From: Phycisphaerales bacterium
Lineage (GTDB): Bacteria; Planctomycetota; UBA1135; UBA2386
Direction: 5' to 3'
DNA: 64,000 bases
Assembly: GCA_020247305.1 (NCBI GenBank)
Contig: JADCJE010000047.1
Span: 62,001-126,000, forward strand
A program made the translations under genes and the position numbers. The notes under the pieces were generated by a model, which was given only the letters and a program-made list of their open reading frames with translations, searched no databases and was not told where the DNA came from. Below are positions 1 to 8,293 of the stretch, piece after piece; position 1 is the first letter of the stretch, and every line of letters starts with the position of its first letter.

Positions 1-54
1 GAAAGGATCGTCGGTTCGATCGTCGTAGTCCTGCGGTTGAAACCCTTGAAGGCC

Positions 55-91
55 AGCGGTGTACCGCTTCCGCGTCGCTGCTGCCAGCAGC
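55..91 (-). terminator. Two tandem dyads after the first minus-strand operon
   Basis: Just beyond the stop of the SDR gene lie two perfect inverted repeats. One has arms AGCGGT/ACCGCT around GT (55-68), the other GCTGCT/AGCAGC around GCC (77-91). Neither has a T-run. They could end transcription of the minus-strand operon, or act as an operator for something outside the window. The rest of 1-122 shows nothing recognisable. Confidence 0.25.
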
Positions 92-122
92 AACCCAAGC
101 GCTTGCGCCGCGGCGTCGCGGT

Positions 123-791
123 TCAGGCCTGCAGGCCGCCGTCGATCGTCAGCACCTGGCCGGTCACGTAGGCCCCGGCGTCCGACAGCAGGTAACGCAC
201 CATCGCCACCACGTCGTCGACGTGGCCGAGCCGTCCCGCCGGGACCCGCGGCAGCATGCGCGCCTGGCTCGCCCGGTGGCTGTGGGGGTGGTCGATCAGT
301 CCGGGGGCGATGACGTTCACGGTCAGGCCGGCGCTGGCGACCTCGAGGGCCAGCGAGCGCGCGAGCTGCACCAACGCCGCCTTGGCGGCGAAGTACGCCG
401 GCGCGCGCAGCATGCCGCGGTCCTTGTCGACCCCGGCGGCGGCGAACAGCACCACCCGGCCGCGGCGGGCCGCCGCCATCGCCGGCACGACCGCCTGCAC
501 GGCGTGGAAGGCGGTGTCGACGTTGCTGGTGAACAGGTGGCGCCACGTCGGCAGGTCGGTGCCGAGCAGCGGTTGCTCGGCGAAGTCGCCGACTGTGTGC
601 ACGAGCGCGTAGGGCGCGCCACGGGCGGCGAGCAGCGCCGAAGTGGCGCGCCGCAGGGCGGCCGGGTCGGCCGCGTCGACGCCGCCGCGCCGCGTCCAGA
701 CCACCGCGTCGTCGCCGAACGCGGCAGCGACGGCGGCGCCGATGCCTTGGCCGCCGCCGAGCACCAGCACCGGTCCCGGCGGCCGCGTCAC
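123..791 (-). CDS. SDR-family oxidoreductase (FabG-like), altered active site
   Basis: A 222-residue short-chain dehydrogenase/reductase. The N-terminal nucleotide-binding loop GGGQGIG follows the first strand, the helix-4 Asn is in SNVDTAF, and the YxxxK pair is YFAAK. The end TGQVLTIDGG is the usual SDR C-terminus. The catalytic Ser normally before YxxxK is replaced in VLFAAAG, and the NAG motif reads HTVGD, so chemistry may be weak or different. The GTG start at 791 overlaps the TGA of the upstream permease gene by 4 bases (GTGA), so it is probably translationally coupled to the ABC exporter. Substrate unknown. Confidence 0.8.
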   Translation of the reverse strand: MTRPPGPVLVLGGGQGIGAAVAAAFGDDAVVWTRRGGVDAADPAALRRATSALLAARGAPYALVHTVGDFAEQPLLGTDLPTWRHLFTSNVDTAFHAVQAVVPAMAAARRGRVVLFAAAGVDKDRGMLRAPAYFAAKAALVQLARSLALEVASAGLTVNVIAPGLIDHPHSHRASQARMLPRVPAGRLGHVDDVVAMVRYLLSDAGAYVTGQVLTIDGGLQA

Positions 792-2260
792 GACTGGCGC
801 AGCCACGACAGGATCTCGCGCAGCTTCGGCGGGTTGCCGGTCATCAGCACGCCGACGCGGAAGACCTTGCCGGCCGCGCGCATGGTCAGCCAGATGGTGG
901 CGAGCAGCAGCACGGAGGTGCCGATGTACTCCCACGTCGCCGGCGGGCCGCCGGCGCGGTTCATCATGGTGAACGGCGTGAAGAACGGGATCCAGCTGAG
1001 GATCTTGGCGACGGTGCCGTTCGGCTCCTGGCCGATGAAGACCATCGACAGCAGCGGGATCATCAGCGCCATCATCACCGGCTGGGTCAGGTTCTGCGCC
1101 TCCTTCAGGGTGTTGCAGGCCGCGCCGATCGCGACCAGGACCGCGGCGTACAGCAGGTAGCCGGACAGGAAGTAGAAGGCGAACGACAGCAGGTAGCCGC
1201 CGTTCTGCAGCGTCATGAACACCGCCATGATCGCGCTGCCGCCCGAGACGCCGAGCAGCGTCGGCACGGTCCACCCCGCCGCGAGCGCGAACACCACCCA
1301 GACCAGCACCATGGTCATGCCCGTGGCCGCGATGCCCCAGATCTTGCCCTGCATGAGCTGCGTCGGACTGACCGAGCTGAGCAGCACCTCGATGATGCGG
1401 TTGCTCTTCTCCTCGACGGTGTTGGTCAGCAGCATGCTGGCGACGCCGAGGATCGCCATCCACAGGAAGTAGACGAAGCCGACCGGCGCCCACTGGTCGA
1501 CGACGTTTTCCTTCTTGACGTCGGCGGTGCCGCCCTTGCTGTCGGCCTGCAGCGGCTTGCAGACGACCTGTTCCTGGATGTGCGCCGCGACCTTGGGGGC
1601 GATGTCCGCCGCCTTGATGCGGTCCTTCTGCACGACCCGCGTCAGCGCCGACTCGTAGCTCGTGCGCAGGCCGACGTCGGTGAAGTTGTTGGAGACGTAG
1701 CGGAAGTCGTCGACCGTGTTGGCGGGGTCGGCGCCGAGCACGAAGTAGGCGAACAGCTCGCCCTTGTGCACGCGCTGGCCGAGCTCGCGCTGGACCTCCT
1801 GGGGGTCCGTGGCGGCGATGCCGAGCTGCTGCGTCGACACGTACTCGTAGCGCCGGCTCGCGCCGAGCTCGCCCAGGCGCGCGAGGTCCTTGGCGTCCTG
1901 GCGGCCGACCCAGTCGAGCACCGCCTTCAGCTGGTCGGCCGACGGCTCGCCCGCCGTCGTCGGGCCGGCCTTGTCGCGCAGATCCTGCATCTGCGGGTCG
2001 TCCTGCATCTTCGCCGCCAGCCGCCACATCGCCTTGGCGTCGGCGCTGCGGAACTCGCGTTCGGCGCGGGCGAGCAGGTCGCCGCCGCCGAGGTCGACGA
2101 CGCTGTAACGCTGCACTTCCTTGAGCTTCTCCAGCAGCACCGAGACGCCGACGACGCCGGCGAGCAGCACCGGCACGATGAAGATGCCGAGCCAGAACGT
2201 CTTGGTGCGGACGTTCTCCAGGTACTCGCGCTGCGCGACGAGCAGGGTCTTGTTGGCCAT
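788..2260 (-). CDS. ABC-2 type transporter permease (NatB-like)
   Basis: A 490-residue membrane permease of a NatAB-type exporter. It has one N-terminal transmembrane helix (about residues 20-43), a large extracytoplasmic domain to about residue 265, then a bundle of about five helices. The conserved signature EEKSNRIIEVLLSSV followed by LMQGKIWG is typical of the ABC2_membrane_3 family. It lies 3 bases downstream of its ATPase gene and overlaps the SDR gene by 4 bases, so the three form one operon. NatAB relatives export sodium or act as lipid or drug exporters; the substrate here cannot be read. Confidence 0.88.
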   Translation of the reverse strand: MANKTLLVAQREYLENVRTKTFWLGIFIVPVLLAGVVGVSVLLEKLKEVQRYSVVDLGGGDLLARAEREFRSADAKAMWRLAAKMQDDPQMQDLRDKAGPTTAGEPSADQLKAVLDWVGRQDAKDLARLGELGASRRYEYVSTQQLGIAATDPQEVQRELGQRVHKGELFAYFVLGADPANTVDDFRYVSNNFTDVGLRTSYESALTRVVQKDRIKAADIAPKVAAHIQEQVVCKPLQADSKGGTADVKKENVVDQWAPVGFVYFLWMAILGVASMLLTNTVEEKSNRIIEVLLSSVSPTQLMQGKIWGIAATGMTMVLVWVVFALAAGWTVPTLLGVSGGSAIMAVFMTLQNGGYLLSFAFYFLSGYLLYAAVLVAIGAACNTLKEAQNLTQPVMMALMIPLLSMVFIGQEPNGTVAKILSWIPFFTPFTMMNRAGGPPATWEYIGTSVLLLATIWLTMRAAGKVFRVGVLMTGNPPKLREILSWLRQS

Positions 2261-2263
2261 GGC

Positions 2264-3193
2264 TCAGCCCTCCTTGCCCGCGGCGGCGAGCTTGCGGTTG
2301 GCGTCGTCGACCGTGCGCACGAAGATCTCGTGCAGCGACGCCTCGCGGTAGTCGAAGCGCCGCACGGTCACGTGGTCGAGCAGCCAGCGCAGCGCCTGCT
2401 GCGGGTCGCGGCCGGGCGCGAGGTAGATCTCCGCCGACTTGCCGTGGTCGTTGAGGCGCGCGAGGCCGGGCAGCTGCTGCAGCGCGGCGCCGTCGCCGTC
2501 GTAGTCGAGCTGGATGCCGCGGTCGCGGCCGCGCTTGACCTCGGCCAGCGTGCCGGCGAACTGCAGCCTGCTCTTGTGGATCATCATCACGTAGTCGCAG
2601 AGCTGCTCGGCGTGCTCCATGCCGTGGGTGCTGAAGATGACGGTCCGGCCCTGCCGCTTCATGTCGAGGATCAGGTCGCGCATGACGTCGCGGTTGACCG
2701 GGTCGAGGCCGCTGAACGGCTCGTCGAGGATGACGAGGTCGGGCTCGTGGATGATGGTGCCGAGCACCTGCACCTTCTGGCCCATGCCCTTGCTCATCGC
2801 CTCGCAGCGTTTGTCGAGCCACTCGCCGAGGCCGTAGCGGGTCAGCAGCTCGCGGGCGCGCTGGTTGGCCGTGCTGCGGTCCATGCCCTTGAGCTTGCCG
2901 AAGTAGGCGACGATCTCCGCCGTCTTCATCTTCTTGTAGAGGCCCTTCTCCTCCGGCAGGTAGCCGAGCCGGTCCTTGATCGCGGCGGCGTCGGGTTGAC
3001 CCAGGACCGAGATCGTCCCGGCGTCGGGGCGAAAGATGCTCATCACCATGCGGATCGTCGTCGTCTTGCCGGCGCCGTTCTGCCCGAGGAAGCCGTAGAT
3101 GCAGCCCTTGGGGACCTCCAGCGTGAGGTCGGACACCGCCGTGAACGAGCCGAACCGCTTGGTGACGCCGTGCAGCGTCAGCGCGTGTTCCAT
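2264..3193 (-). CDS. ABC transporter ATP-binding protein (NatA-like)
   Basis: A 309-residue ATPase subunit paired with the downstream permease. Walker A is GQNGAGKTT, the signature region is MSKGMGQKVQ (the SKG variant usual in NatA-type ATPases rather than LSGGQ), and Walker B with D-loop is LVILDEPFSGLDP. After about residue 225 comes an extension like the C-terminal domain of these exporters, ending in TVDDANRKL. The ATG at 3193 is followed by a normal ABC first strand (LTLHGVTKRFG). The permease start is 3 bases beyond the stop. Confidence 0.92.
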   Translation of the reverse strand: MEHALTLHGVTKRFGSFTAVSDLTLEVPKGCIYGFLGQNGAGKTTTIRMVMSIFRPDAGTISVLGQPDAAAIKDRLGYLPEEKGLYKKMKTAEIVAYFGKLKGMDRSTANQRARELLTRYGLGEWLDKRCEAMSKGMGQKVQVLGTIIHEPDLVILDEPFSGLDPVNRDVMRDLILDMKRQGRTVIFSTHGMEHAEQLCDYVMMIHKSRLQFAGTLAEVKRGRDRGIQLDYDGDGAALQQLPGLARLNDHGKSAEIYLAPGRDPQQALRWLLDHVTVRRFDYREASLHEIFVRTVDDANRKLAAAGKEG

Positions 3194-3268
3194 GTCGTGG
3201 CGCGGCCCGTGGCCGCATGGGCAGGAACTCTGTCGGCCGGGAGGCGGTCGGGCAAGCGCGGCGTGCGA

Positions 3269-4006
3269 TCAGGCGATCGCCGTCGGCGGCGCGCCAGGCG
3301 CGGTCGGTCCAGGCGCCGTGTGCGGCAGCATGGCGATCTTCTGCCAGACCTTGCGCGACAGCCCGGTTGTCAGGTCCTCGACGTCGTCGATGCCATCGAG
3401 CACGACGGGGTCGGGGAACTCGGCGTAGAGCGCCGCGAGCTTGCCGACGAGCGCCAGCATCTCGCTGCAGTAGTCGAGGTAGCGCGCCAGCAGGAACGGC
3501 GTCAGGGGTCGATCGGGCGACGAGGCCGTGTCGGGCCCGGGGCGCAGCAGGCGGTCCGGGTCCTTGGTCAGTTGGTGCAGGTCGACGAGGTGCGCCAGCG
3601 CGCGCAGTTCGCGCAGCGCGCGCAGGCAGCGCTGCCGCCGCGCGCGCGTCTCCATGCTGGCGACGTACACGCCGGCGGCGGTCAGGAAGAACATCGACGA
3701 CAGGCTCTTCTCCAGCACGTCGAGCGTGTCGGTCCACTCCCAGGCTTCTGCGCGCGCCGCGCCGCGGTGCTGCAGGAACACCCACGCCACGGCCCCGAGG
3801 CCGGCGGCGAGCAGCAGGCACGACGCCAGCCGCAGCGGCCAGATCGGCGCGCGGATGGCGGCGCTGCGGGCGGCGTGGCGTTCGGCCAGATCGCACAGGT
3901 TGGCGGCGACGCCGCCGAGGCCGGAACCGGGAAAGCGCTCGTCGATCCGGCGGCGCAGGGCGGTCGTGGTCGCGACCAACTGGCCGGCGTCGAGTTCGAT
4001 GCGCAT
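3269..4006 (-). CDS. Conserved-looking membrane protein, unknown function
   Basis: A 245-residue protein with two predicted membrane segments (about residues 49-67 and 88-108). They flank a polar loop and are followed by a long cytoplasmic helical part rich in Arg and Leu, with phrases such as LVDLHQLTKDP and DDVEDLTTGLSRKVW that look constrained. The start at 4006 is chosen because GGAGG lies 9 bases upstream; an in-frame ATG at 4015 would sit directly on that site. It is divergent from the HEAT-repeat gene (170-bp gap) and separated from the ABC operon by 75 bp. No enzymatic motif seen. Confidence 0.7.
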   Translation of the reverse strand: MRIELDAGQLVATTTALRRRIDERFPGSGLGGVAANLCDLAERHAARSAAIRAPIWPLRLASCLLLAAGLGAVAWVFLQHRGAARAEAWEWTDTLDVLEKSLSSMFFLTAAGVYVASMETRARRQRCLRALRELRALAHLVDLHQLTKDPDRLLRPGPDTASSPDRPLTPFLLARYLDYCSEMLALVGKLAALYAEFPDPVVLDGIDDVEDLTTGLSRKVWQKIAMLPHTAPGPTAPGAPPTAIA

Positions 4007-4175
4007 GGCGCGCATCCTCCCGCGCCGGCGCGCCCGGTCCACGGCGAAGTGCCGGACACCGGGGCCGCGGTCGGTGGCGGGGGATTTCTTGCCGCCGCGC
4101 TGGTTTCGCTGCCGGGCGGCGCGACTATTCTCTGTGGGCGCGTTTTCGCCGAGACGCGGCGCGCGTCGAGGCACC

Positions 4176-5270
4176 ATGGACCAAGGCGACGTCGAAGTTC
4201 TGTTCTGCGATCTGTGCGGCAGTTCGGTGCCGCTCGGCGACGTGCCAGCCGGCCTCGCCGTCCGCCACCAGGGCGCCACCGTCGGCAAATGCTGCCTGAC
4301 GGCGCTGCGGCAGACGGCGCCGGCCGACGCACAGGCGGCGGCCGCCGCTGCGGCGCCCGCCGCGCCGGCGCAGCGCGCTGGCAGCGCGCCCGCCGACGGC
4401 CGCGGCACGCTGCTCGCCATGCTGGTGCTCGTCGCGGCGGCGGTGACGACCATGTTCCTCGACCGGCGCATCGAGCGCCTGGAGGCGGACCTGCGCGTCC
4501 GCCTCGACGCGATGCGCGAGGCGCAGAAGTCCGACAGCGAGGTGCTGGCCGGCGCGGCCGTCGCGCTCGACGCCGCGGCGCGACGCAGCGACCTCGATGC
4601 CCTCACTGCCGCCATCGCCGCGGCCGGCGAGAAGGCGGAGGCCGCGCGCGCCGAAACGGGCAAGCGGTTCGACGAACTGGCGGCCGCCGTGGCGGCGACG
4701 GCCCAGCAGGTGCGCAGTGGCGCGGTCGACTACGCGCCGTTGTTCGAGGACCTGCGCCAACGGCAGTTGCGCATCCTCGATCGCCTCGCGATCGCGCCGG
4801 CGCCAGCCGCGGCCGCGCCGGCCGCCGTGCCGACGCCGGAGCCGGCGGCCCCGGCCGCGAGCCCGAGCGCGCCGCCGCCGGGCCTGCCGGCGGCGTTCAC
4901 CGAGCCGATGCGCAAGCTGGCGGTCGCGGATCCGGCCGTTCGCTTCGAGGGCGTCGACGAACTCCAGCGCACCAAGGATGCCGCGGCCGTGCCGTTGCTG
5001 CTGCCGCTGCTGCGCGATCCCGACCCGTTCGTGCGGCGGCTCGTCGCCGAGGGCTTCGCTGCGCACAAACGCGCTGACGTCGTCGAGGCCCTGCTCGGCG
5101 CGCTCGGCGACGCCGACGAGTACGTGCGCGACACGTCGTGGCGGTCGCTGAAGGACATCACCGGACAGAAGCTGCCGTTCGAGAGCGCGGGCACCAAGGA
5201 CGCGCGCGCGCGCGCCGCGGCGCGCTGGCAGGAGTGGTGGGACAAGAGCAAGGCGGGCTTCGGCGGCTGA
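4176..5270 (+). CDS. Membrane-anchored HEAT-repeat protein with N-terminal cysteine cluster
   Basis: A 364-residue protein. The order is a short cysteine knuckle (C11, C14, C39, C40, possibly zinc-binding), an Ala/Pro linker, one transmembrane helix (about 78-95), a helical coiled-coil-like section, a second Ala/Pro linker, and HEAT-type repeats. The repeats are seen at AVPLLLPLLRDPDPFVRRLVAEGFA and in the next unit ALGDADEYVRDTSW. A C-terminal Trp-rich cap (WQEWWDKSK) follows. HEAT arrays usually bind proteins. A possible -10 TATTCT lies at 4126-4131. The gene ends inside the left arm of a strong hairpin. Partner and role unknown. Confidence 0.75.
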   Translation: MDQGDVEVLFCDLCGSSVPLGDVPAGLAVRHQGATVGKCCLTALRQTAPADAQAAAAAAAPAAPAQRAGSAPADGRGTLLAMLVLVAAAVTTMFLDRRIERLEADLRVRLDAMREAQKSDSEVLAGAAVALDAAARRSDLDALTAAIAAAGEKAEAARAETGKRFDELAAAVAATAQQVRSGAVDYAPLFEDLRQRQLRILDRLAIAPAPAAAAPAAVPTPEPAAPAASPSAPPPGLPAAFTEPMRKLAVADPAVRFEGVDELQRTKDAAAVPLLLPLLRDPDPFVRRLVAEGFAAHKRADVVEALLGALGDADEYVRDTSWRSLKDITGQKLPFESAGTKDARARAAARWQEWWDKSKAGFGG

Positions 5271-5304
5271 GAGCCCGAGAAGAAATCAGGATACGGGCTC
5301 TCAG
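5267..5304. terminator. Perfect 11-bp hairpin overlapping the HEAT-gene stop
   Basis: CTGAGAGCCCG (5267-5277) and CGGGCTCTCAG (5294-5304) form a perfect 11-bp stem with a 16-base loop. The stop codon of the HEAT-repeat gene is in the left arm. Position fits a terminator, without a T-run. It shares the 12-mer AGAGCCCGAGAA with the second hairpin 67 bases on. Confidence 0.55.
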
Positions 5305-5335
5305 ATTGCCCCTGGTGGCCGCTGGCGCGGCCACG

Positions 5336-5370
5336 CAGAGCCCGAGAAACCGTTTGGTTCTCAGGCTCTG
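5336..5370. terminator. Second, related hairpin
   Basis: An imperfect stem: CAGAGCC (5336-5342) pairs with GGCTCTG (5364-5370), continued by GAGAA/TTCTC and CC/GG around a GTTT loop, with one mismatch and one bulge. It repeats the 12-mer AGAGCCCGAGAA of the first hairpin (5270-5281 and 5337-5348). Tandem terminators, a small structured RNA or a palindromic repeat family are all possible. Confidence 0.45.
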
Positions 5371-5604
5371 AGGTCGCGGTCGGCGCGCCGCTGCGGGCCG
5401 ACCGCGCGGCTGCGCCGAGCCGGCGCAGCCACTTGCTTCGACTTGCAGGCCGGCGCGCGACGACCTGATGGGCCACCGCGTCGACGGCGCGGTCGGACGG
5501 CTCGCGCTTTCCTGGCGCGGCGCGGGCGCTACAACCTTGCGCCCGCTTCGCGCCGGCGTGAGCCGCGCGCGTCGCCTTCGGCGCAACCCCGCATTCGCAT
5601 CGGC
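5371..5604. other. Gene-free leader upstream of pyruvate kinase
   Basis: No convincing short gene is seen here. A -10-like TACAAC lies at 5530-5535 in the context GCGCTACAACC, which recurs exactly before the NHL-repeat gene near 34785. A 70-base leader would then precede the pyk start. No clear -35 box or riboswitch fold was recognised. Confidence 0.3.
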
Positions 5605-7050
5605 ATGGCCTGGCACAACCGCACGAAGATCGTCGCGACGATCGGTCCCGCTTCCAACACCGACGCCGTCGTCGGCCAGTTGATCCAATCCGGCGTCGAC
5701 GTGTTCCGCATCAACTGTGCGCACGCCGACCACGACACGATCGCCGCCACCGTGGCGCGCATCCGCCGCATCGCCCGCAAGCAGTCCCGCGCCATCGGCA
5801 TCCTCGCCGACCTGCAGGGGCCGAAGATCCGCGTCGGCCGGCTGCGCAACGCCGAGCCGATCTACCTCAAGCGCGGCTCGAAGCTGATGATCGACGTCAC
5901 GCCCGGCGTGGTGGGCGAGATGCTCGGCCAGGGCGCCGTGCGCATCGGCACCGGCTACCGCGGCCTCGCCGACGACGTGCGCCCCGGCGAGCGCATCCTG
6001 CTCGACGACGGCAACCTCGAAGTGCGGGTGACCAAGGTCGAAGGCCCGACGATCCACTCGCGCGTCGTGTACGGCGGCATGCTGCACCAGTTCAAGGGCA
6101 TCAACCTGCCCGGCAGCTCGGTGTCGGCTGCCTGCCTGTCGGCCAAGGACCTCGCCGACCTGCGCTGCGTGCTGAAGCAGGGCGTCGACTTCGTCGCCCT
6201 GTCGTTTGTGCGAACGGCCCAGGACGTGGTCGACCTGCGCAAGCACATCGAGAAGGCGGGATCGGACGCGCAGATCATCGCCAAGATCGAGCGGCCGGAG
6301 GCGGTGCGCAACGCCGCCAAGATCCTGGCCGTCGCCGATGCGCTGATGGTCGCGCGCGGCGACATGGGCGTCGAGCTCGGCGCCGAGGCGGTGCCGCCGG
6401 TGCAGAAGCGCCTGATCGAGATGGCCAACGAGGCCCGCAAGCCGGTCATCACGGCGACGCAGATGCTGGAGTCGATGATCCTCAATCCGCGGCCGACGCG
6501 CGCCGAGGCCTCGGACGTCGCCAACGCCATCTACGACGGCACCTCGGCGGTCATGCTTTCGGCCGAGACCGCGTCGGGCAAGCACCCGGTCCGCAGCGTG
6601 CGCACGATGGAGAAGATCATCCGCACCGCCGAGCGCGACGTGTACTCCGGCGCGCGCGAGCGCCGCCGCCGCGACCAGGGCTCGTCGTCGACGTCGGTGA
6701 CCTCGGCGACGGTGCGCGCCGCCGCCTTCGCCGCCTACGAGGCGCGCGCCAAGCTGATCGCCGTCTACACCGAGACCGGTTCGACCGCCCGCCTGCTCGC
6801 CGGCGAGCGGCCGCCGACCCACATCGTCGCCTTCACCCCGTCGGTCCGGGCGATGCAGCAACTCGCCCTGGTGTGGGGCATCGTCGCCCGCAAGATCCCG
6901 CCAGGCCGCACCAGCCACGAATTGACGCTCGACGGCGATCGGCTGATGCGCCAGGAAGGGCTGGCCAGGCCGGGCGACCGCATCGTCCAGATCGCCGGCA
7001 CCGTGCGGCAGTCTGGGTTGACCAACAGCATGTGCATTCGCGAGTTGTGA
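5605..7050 (+). CDS. pyk: Pyruvate kinase
   Basis: A 481-residue pyruvate kinase, converting phosphoenolpyruvate and ADP to pyruvate and ATP at the end of glycolysis. The opening TKIVATIGPAS, the ADLQGPKIRVG substrate/B-domain junction, the catalytic-Lys and metal region IAKIERPEA with ARGDMGVELG, and MLESMI with TSAVMLSAETA are all present. The C-terminal regulatory domain (from about residue 355) is intact. ATG 5605 is chosen because it gives the normal N-terminus MAWHNRTK; upstream in-frame sequence is Arg-rich and not family-like. The gene appears monocistronic, and the following ribosomal genes have their own promoter. Confidence 0.95.
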   Translation: MAWHNRTKIVATIGPASNTDAVVGQLIQSGVDVFRINCAHADHDTIAATVARIRRIARKQSRAIGILADLQGPKIRVGRLRNAEPIYLKRGSKLMIDVTPGVVGEMLGQGAVRIGTGYRGLADDVRPGERILLDDGNLEVRVTKVEGPTIHSRVVYGGMLHQFKGINLPGSSVSAACLSAKDLADLRCVLKQGVDFVALSFVRTAQDVVDLRKHIEKAGSDAQIIAKIERPEAVRNAAKILAVADALMVARGDMGVELGAEAVPPVQKRLIEMANEARKPVITATQMLESMILNPRPTRAEASDVANAIYDGTSAVMLSAETASGKHPVRSVRTMEKIIRTAERDVYSGARERRRRDQGSSSTSVTSATVRAAAFAAYEARAKLIAVYTETGSTARLLAGERPPTHIVAFTPSVRAMQQLALVWGIVARKIPPGRTSHELTLDGDRLMRQEGLARPGDRIVQIAGTVRQSGLTNSMCIREL

Positions 7051-7117
7051 GCCCCCGCCGGCGCCGCCGCGGGCGGGCGGGGGGGTGGGTTCGCCGTCTC
7101 CCGGTCCCGGACCGTCG

Positions 7118-7145
7118 TTGACATGCGCTCGCGGCGCGCTACCTT
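7118..7145 (+). promoter_or_regulatory. Sigma-70-type promoter of rplM-rpsI
   Basis: A consensus TTGACA (7118-7123) is separated by 16 bases from TACCTT (7140-7145), 51 bases before the rplM ATG. It is the closest match to a housekeeping promoter in the window and fits a strongly expressed ribosomal operon. Confidence 0.72.
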
Positions 7146-7196
7146 CCTGCCCCTCATTCTGCGGCCGCTTGGTGCGGTCGCGCATTGCTGACCGTC

Positions 7197-7634
7197 ATGA
7201 CGAAGACCACCCTCGCCACCGTTGCCGACCGACACAAGGCCATGAACACCTGGCACGTCGTCGATGCGACGGGCAAGACCCTCGGCCGCATGGCCACCGA
7301 GATCGCGACGCTGCTGATGGGCAAGCACCGCACGGACTACACGCCCTACATGCTCGTCGGCGAAGGGGTCATCGTCGTCAACGCCGAGCGCATCGTGGTG
7401 ACCGGCAACAAGGCCGAGACCCGCGAGTACACGTACTACACCGGCTTCCCGGGCGGTCTGCGCAGCGTCAAGCTCGCTGACTACCTGAAGAAGTCGCCCG
7501 AGGAGCTGGTCCGGCTGGCCGTGCGCCGCATGCTGCCGAAGAACCAACTCGCCGCCAAGATGATCAGCCGCCTCAAGGTCTACAAGGGCGCGGCGCATCC
7601 GCACAAGGCGCAGAAGCCCGCCGCGCGCGGCTGA
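7197..7634 (+). CDS. rplM: 50S ribosomal protein L13
   Basis: A 145-residue L13 (uL13) of the large ribosomal subunit. Diagnostic stretches are WHVVDATGKTLGR, the HRTDYTPYM loop, YTYYTGFPGG and VRRMLPKNQL. An in-frame TTG at 7185 exists, but ATG 7197 gives a length and N-terminus closer to the family. The gene forms the usual bacterial pair with rpsI 48 bp downstream, driven by the promoter at 7118. Confidence 0.96.
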   Translation: MTKTTLATVADRHKAMNTWHVVDATGKTLGRMATEIATLLMGKHRTDYTPYMLVGEGVIVVNAERIVVTGNKAETREYTYYTGFPGGLRSVKLADYLKKSPEELVRLAVRRMLPKNQLAAKMISRLKVYKGAAHPHKAQKPAARG

Positions 7635-7682
7635 TCGCTGCGGCAGACCCCCAACCGAGACTTCGAGACGAGGACCTGAATC

Positions 7683-8081
7683 GTGGCAGTCAACAACCCG
7701 TACATCTGGGGCACCGGCCGACGCAAGACGGCGACGGCGCGCGTTCGCATCAAGCCGGGCACCGGCAAGTTCACCATCAACGGCCGCGAGTTCGAGCAGT
7801 TCTTCGTGACCAACGACACGCGCCGCGCCGCCGCGCAGCCGCTGGTCGTCACCGAGACGCGCAACAACTACGACATCTGGGCCAACGTCGACGGCGGCGG
7901 TCCGACCGGCCAGGCCGGCGCGGTCAGCCTCGGCGTCGCGCGCGCGCTGCTCAAGGAGAACGTGAACTTCGACAAGCTGCTGCGCGACAACGGCCTGTTG
8001 ACGCGCGACTCGCGCAAGGTCGAGCGCAAGAAGTACGGTCGCCACAAGGCGCGCCGCTCGACTCAGTTCAGCAAGCGCTGA
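7683..8081 (+). CDS. rpsI: 30S ribosomal protein S9
   Basis: A 132-residue S9 (uS9). It begins at GTG 7683 and has the conserved GTGRRKTATARV near the N-terminus. It ends in the universal basic tail KKYGRHKARRSTQFSKR, whose last residues contact P-site tRNA. The second gene of the rplM-rpsI operon. A small dyad (8092-8109) follows the stop. Confidence 0.97.
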   Translation: MAVNNPYIWGTGRRKTATARVRIKPGTGKFTINGREFEQFFVTNDTRRAAAQPLVVTETRNNYDIWANVDGGGPTGQAGAVSLGVARALLKENVNFDKLLRDNGLLTRDSRKVERKKYGRHKARRSTQFSKR

Positions 8082-8091
8082 ACCAGCGGGT

Positions 8092-8109
8092 CAGCCGCCG
8101 CTGTGGCTG
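8092..8109 (+). terminator. Possible terminator of rplM-rpsI
   Basis: CAGCC (8092-8096) pairs with GGCTG (8105-8109) 11 bases after the rpsI stop, with an 8-base loop. The stem is short and has no T-run, so the call is weak. Confidence 0.3.
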
Positions 8110-8221
8110 CGCGCCGCAGCCGCGGCGCCTGCGCCTCGGCATGCGCTCGGGCTGGCGCCCGGCGCACGCGTCGGTGCTGCCGACGCGCCTGGGTGGTTGG
8201 CTTCGGGCCGGTTGCCCGGAC

Positions 8222-8256
8222 TTCCCGACCAGCACGATTTTCCCGACCAGCACGAT
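8222..8256. repeat. 17-bp tandem direct repeat in a leader
   Basis: TTCCCGACCAGCACGAT occurs at 8222-8238 and again at 8240-8256 (period 18). It sits 38 bases upstream of the GGDEF-like gene. It may be a repeated regulator-binding site or simple slippage. Confidence 0.6.
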
Positions 8257-8293
8257 GGCGGCCGCGGCCTGAGGCCGGGCCCAGGGAGCGAAG

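Noticed and set aside
1580..5077. A very long plus-strand open frame opposite the ABC genes
   Set aside because: Composition is Arg/Ala/Val/Asp-rich mirror text of the minus-strand genes, with no domain or start signal; it is a high-GC shadow.
7185..7196. TTG start for rplM giving four extra residues
   Set aside because: ATG 7197 fits family length better and the TTG has no ribosome-binding site.
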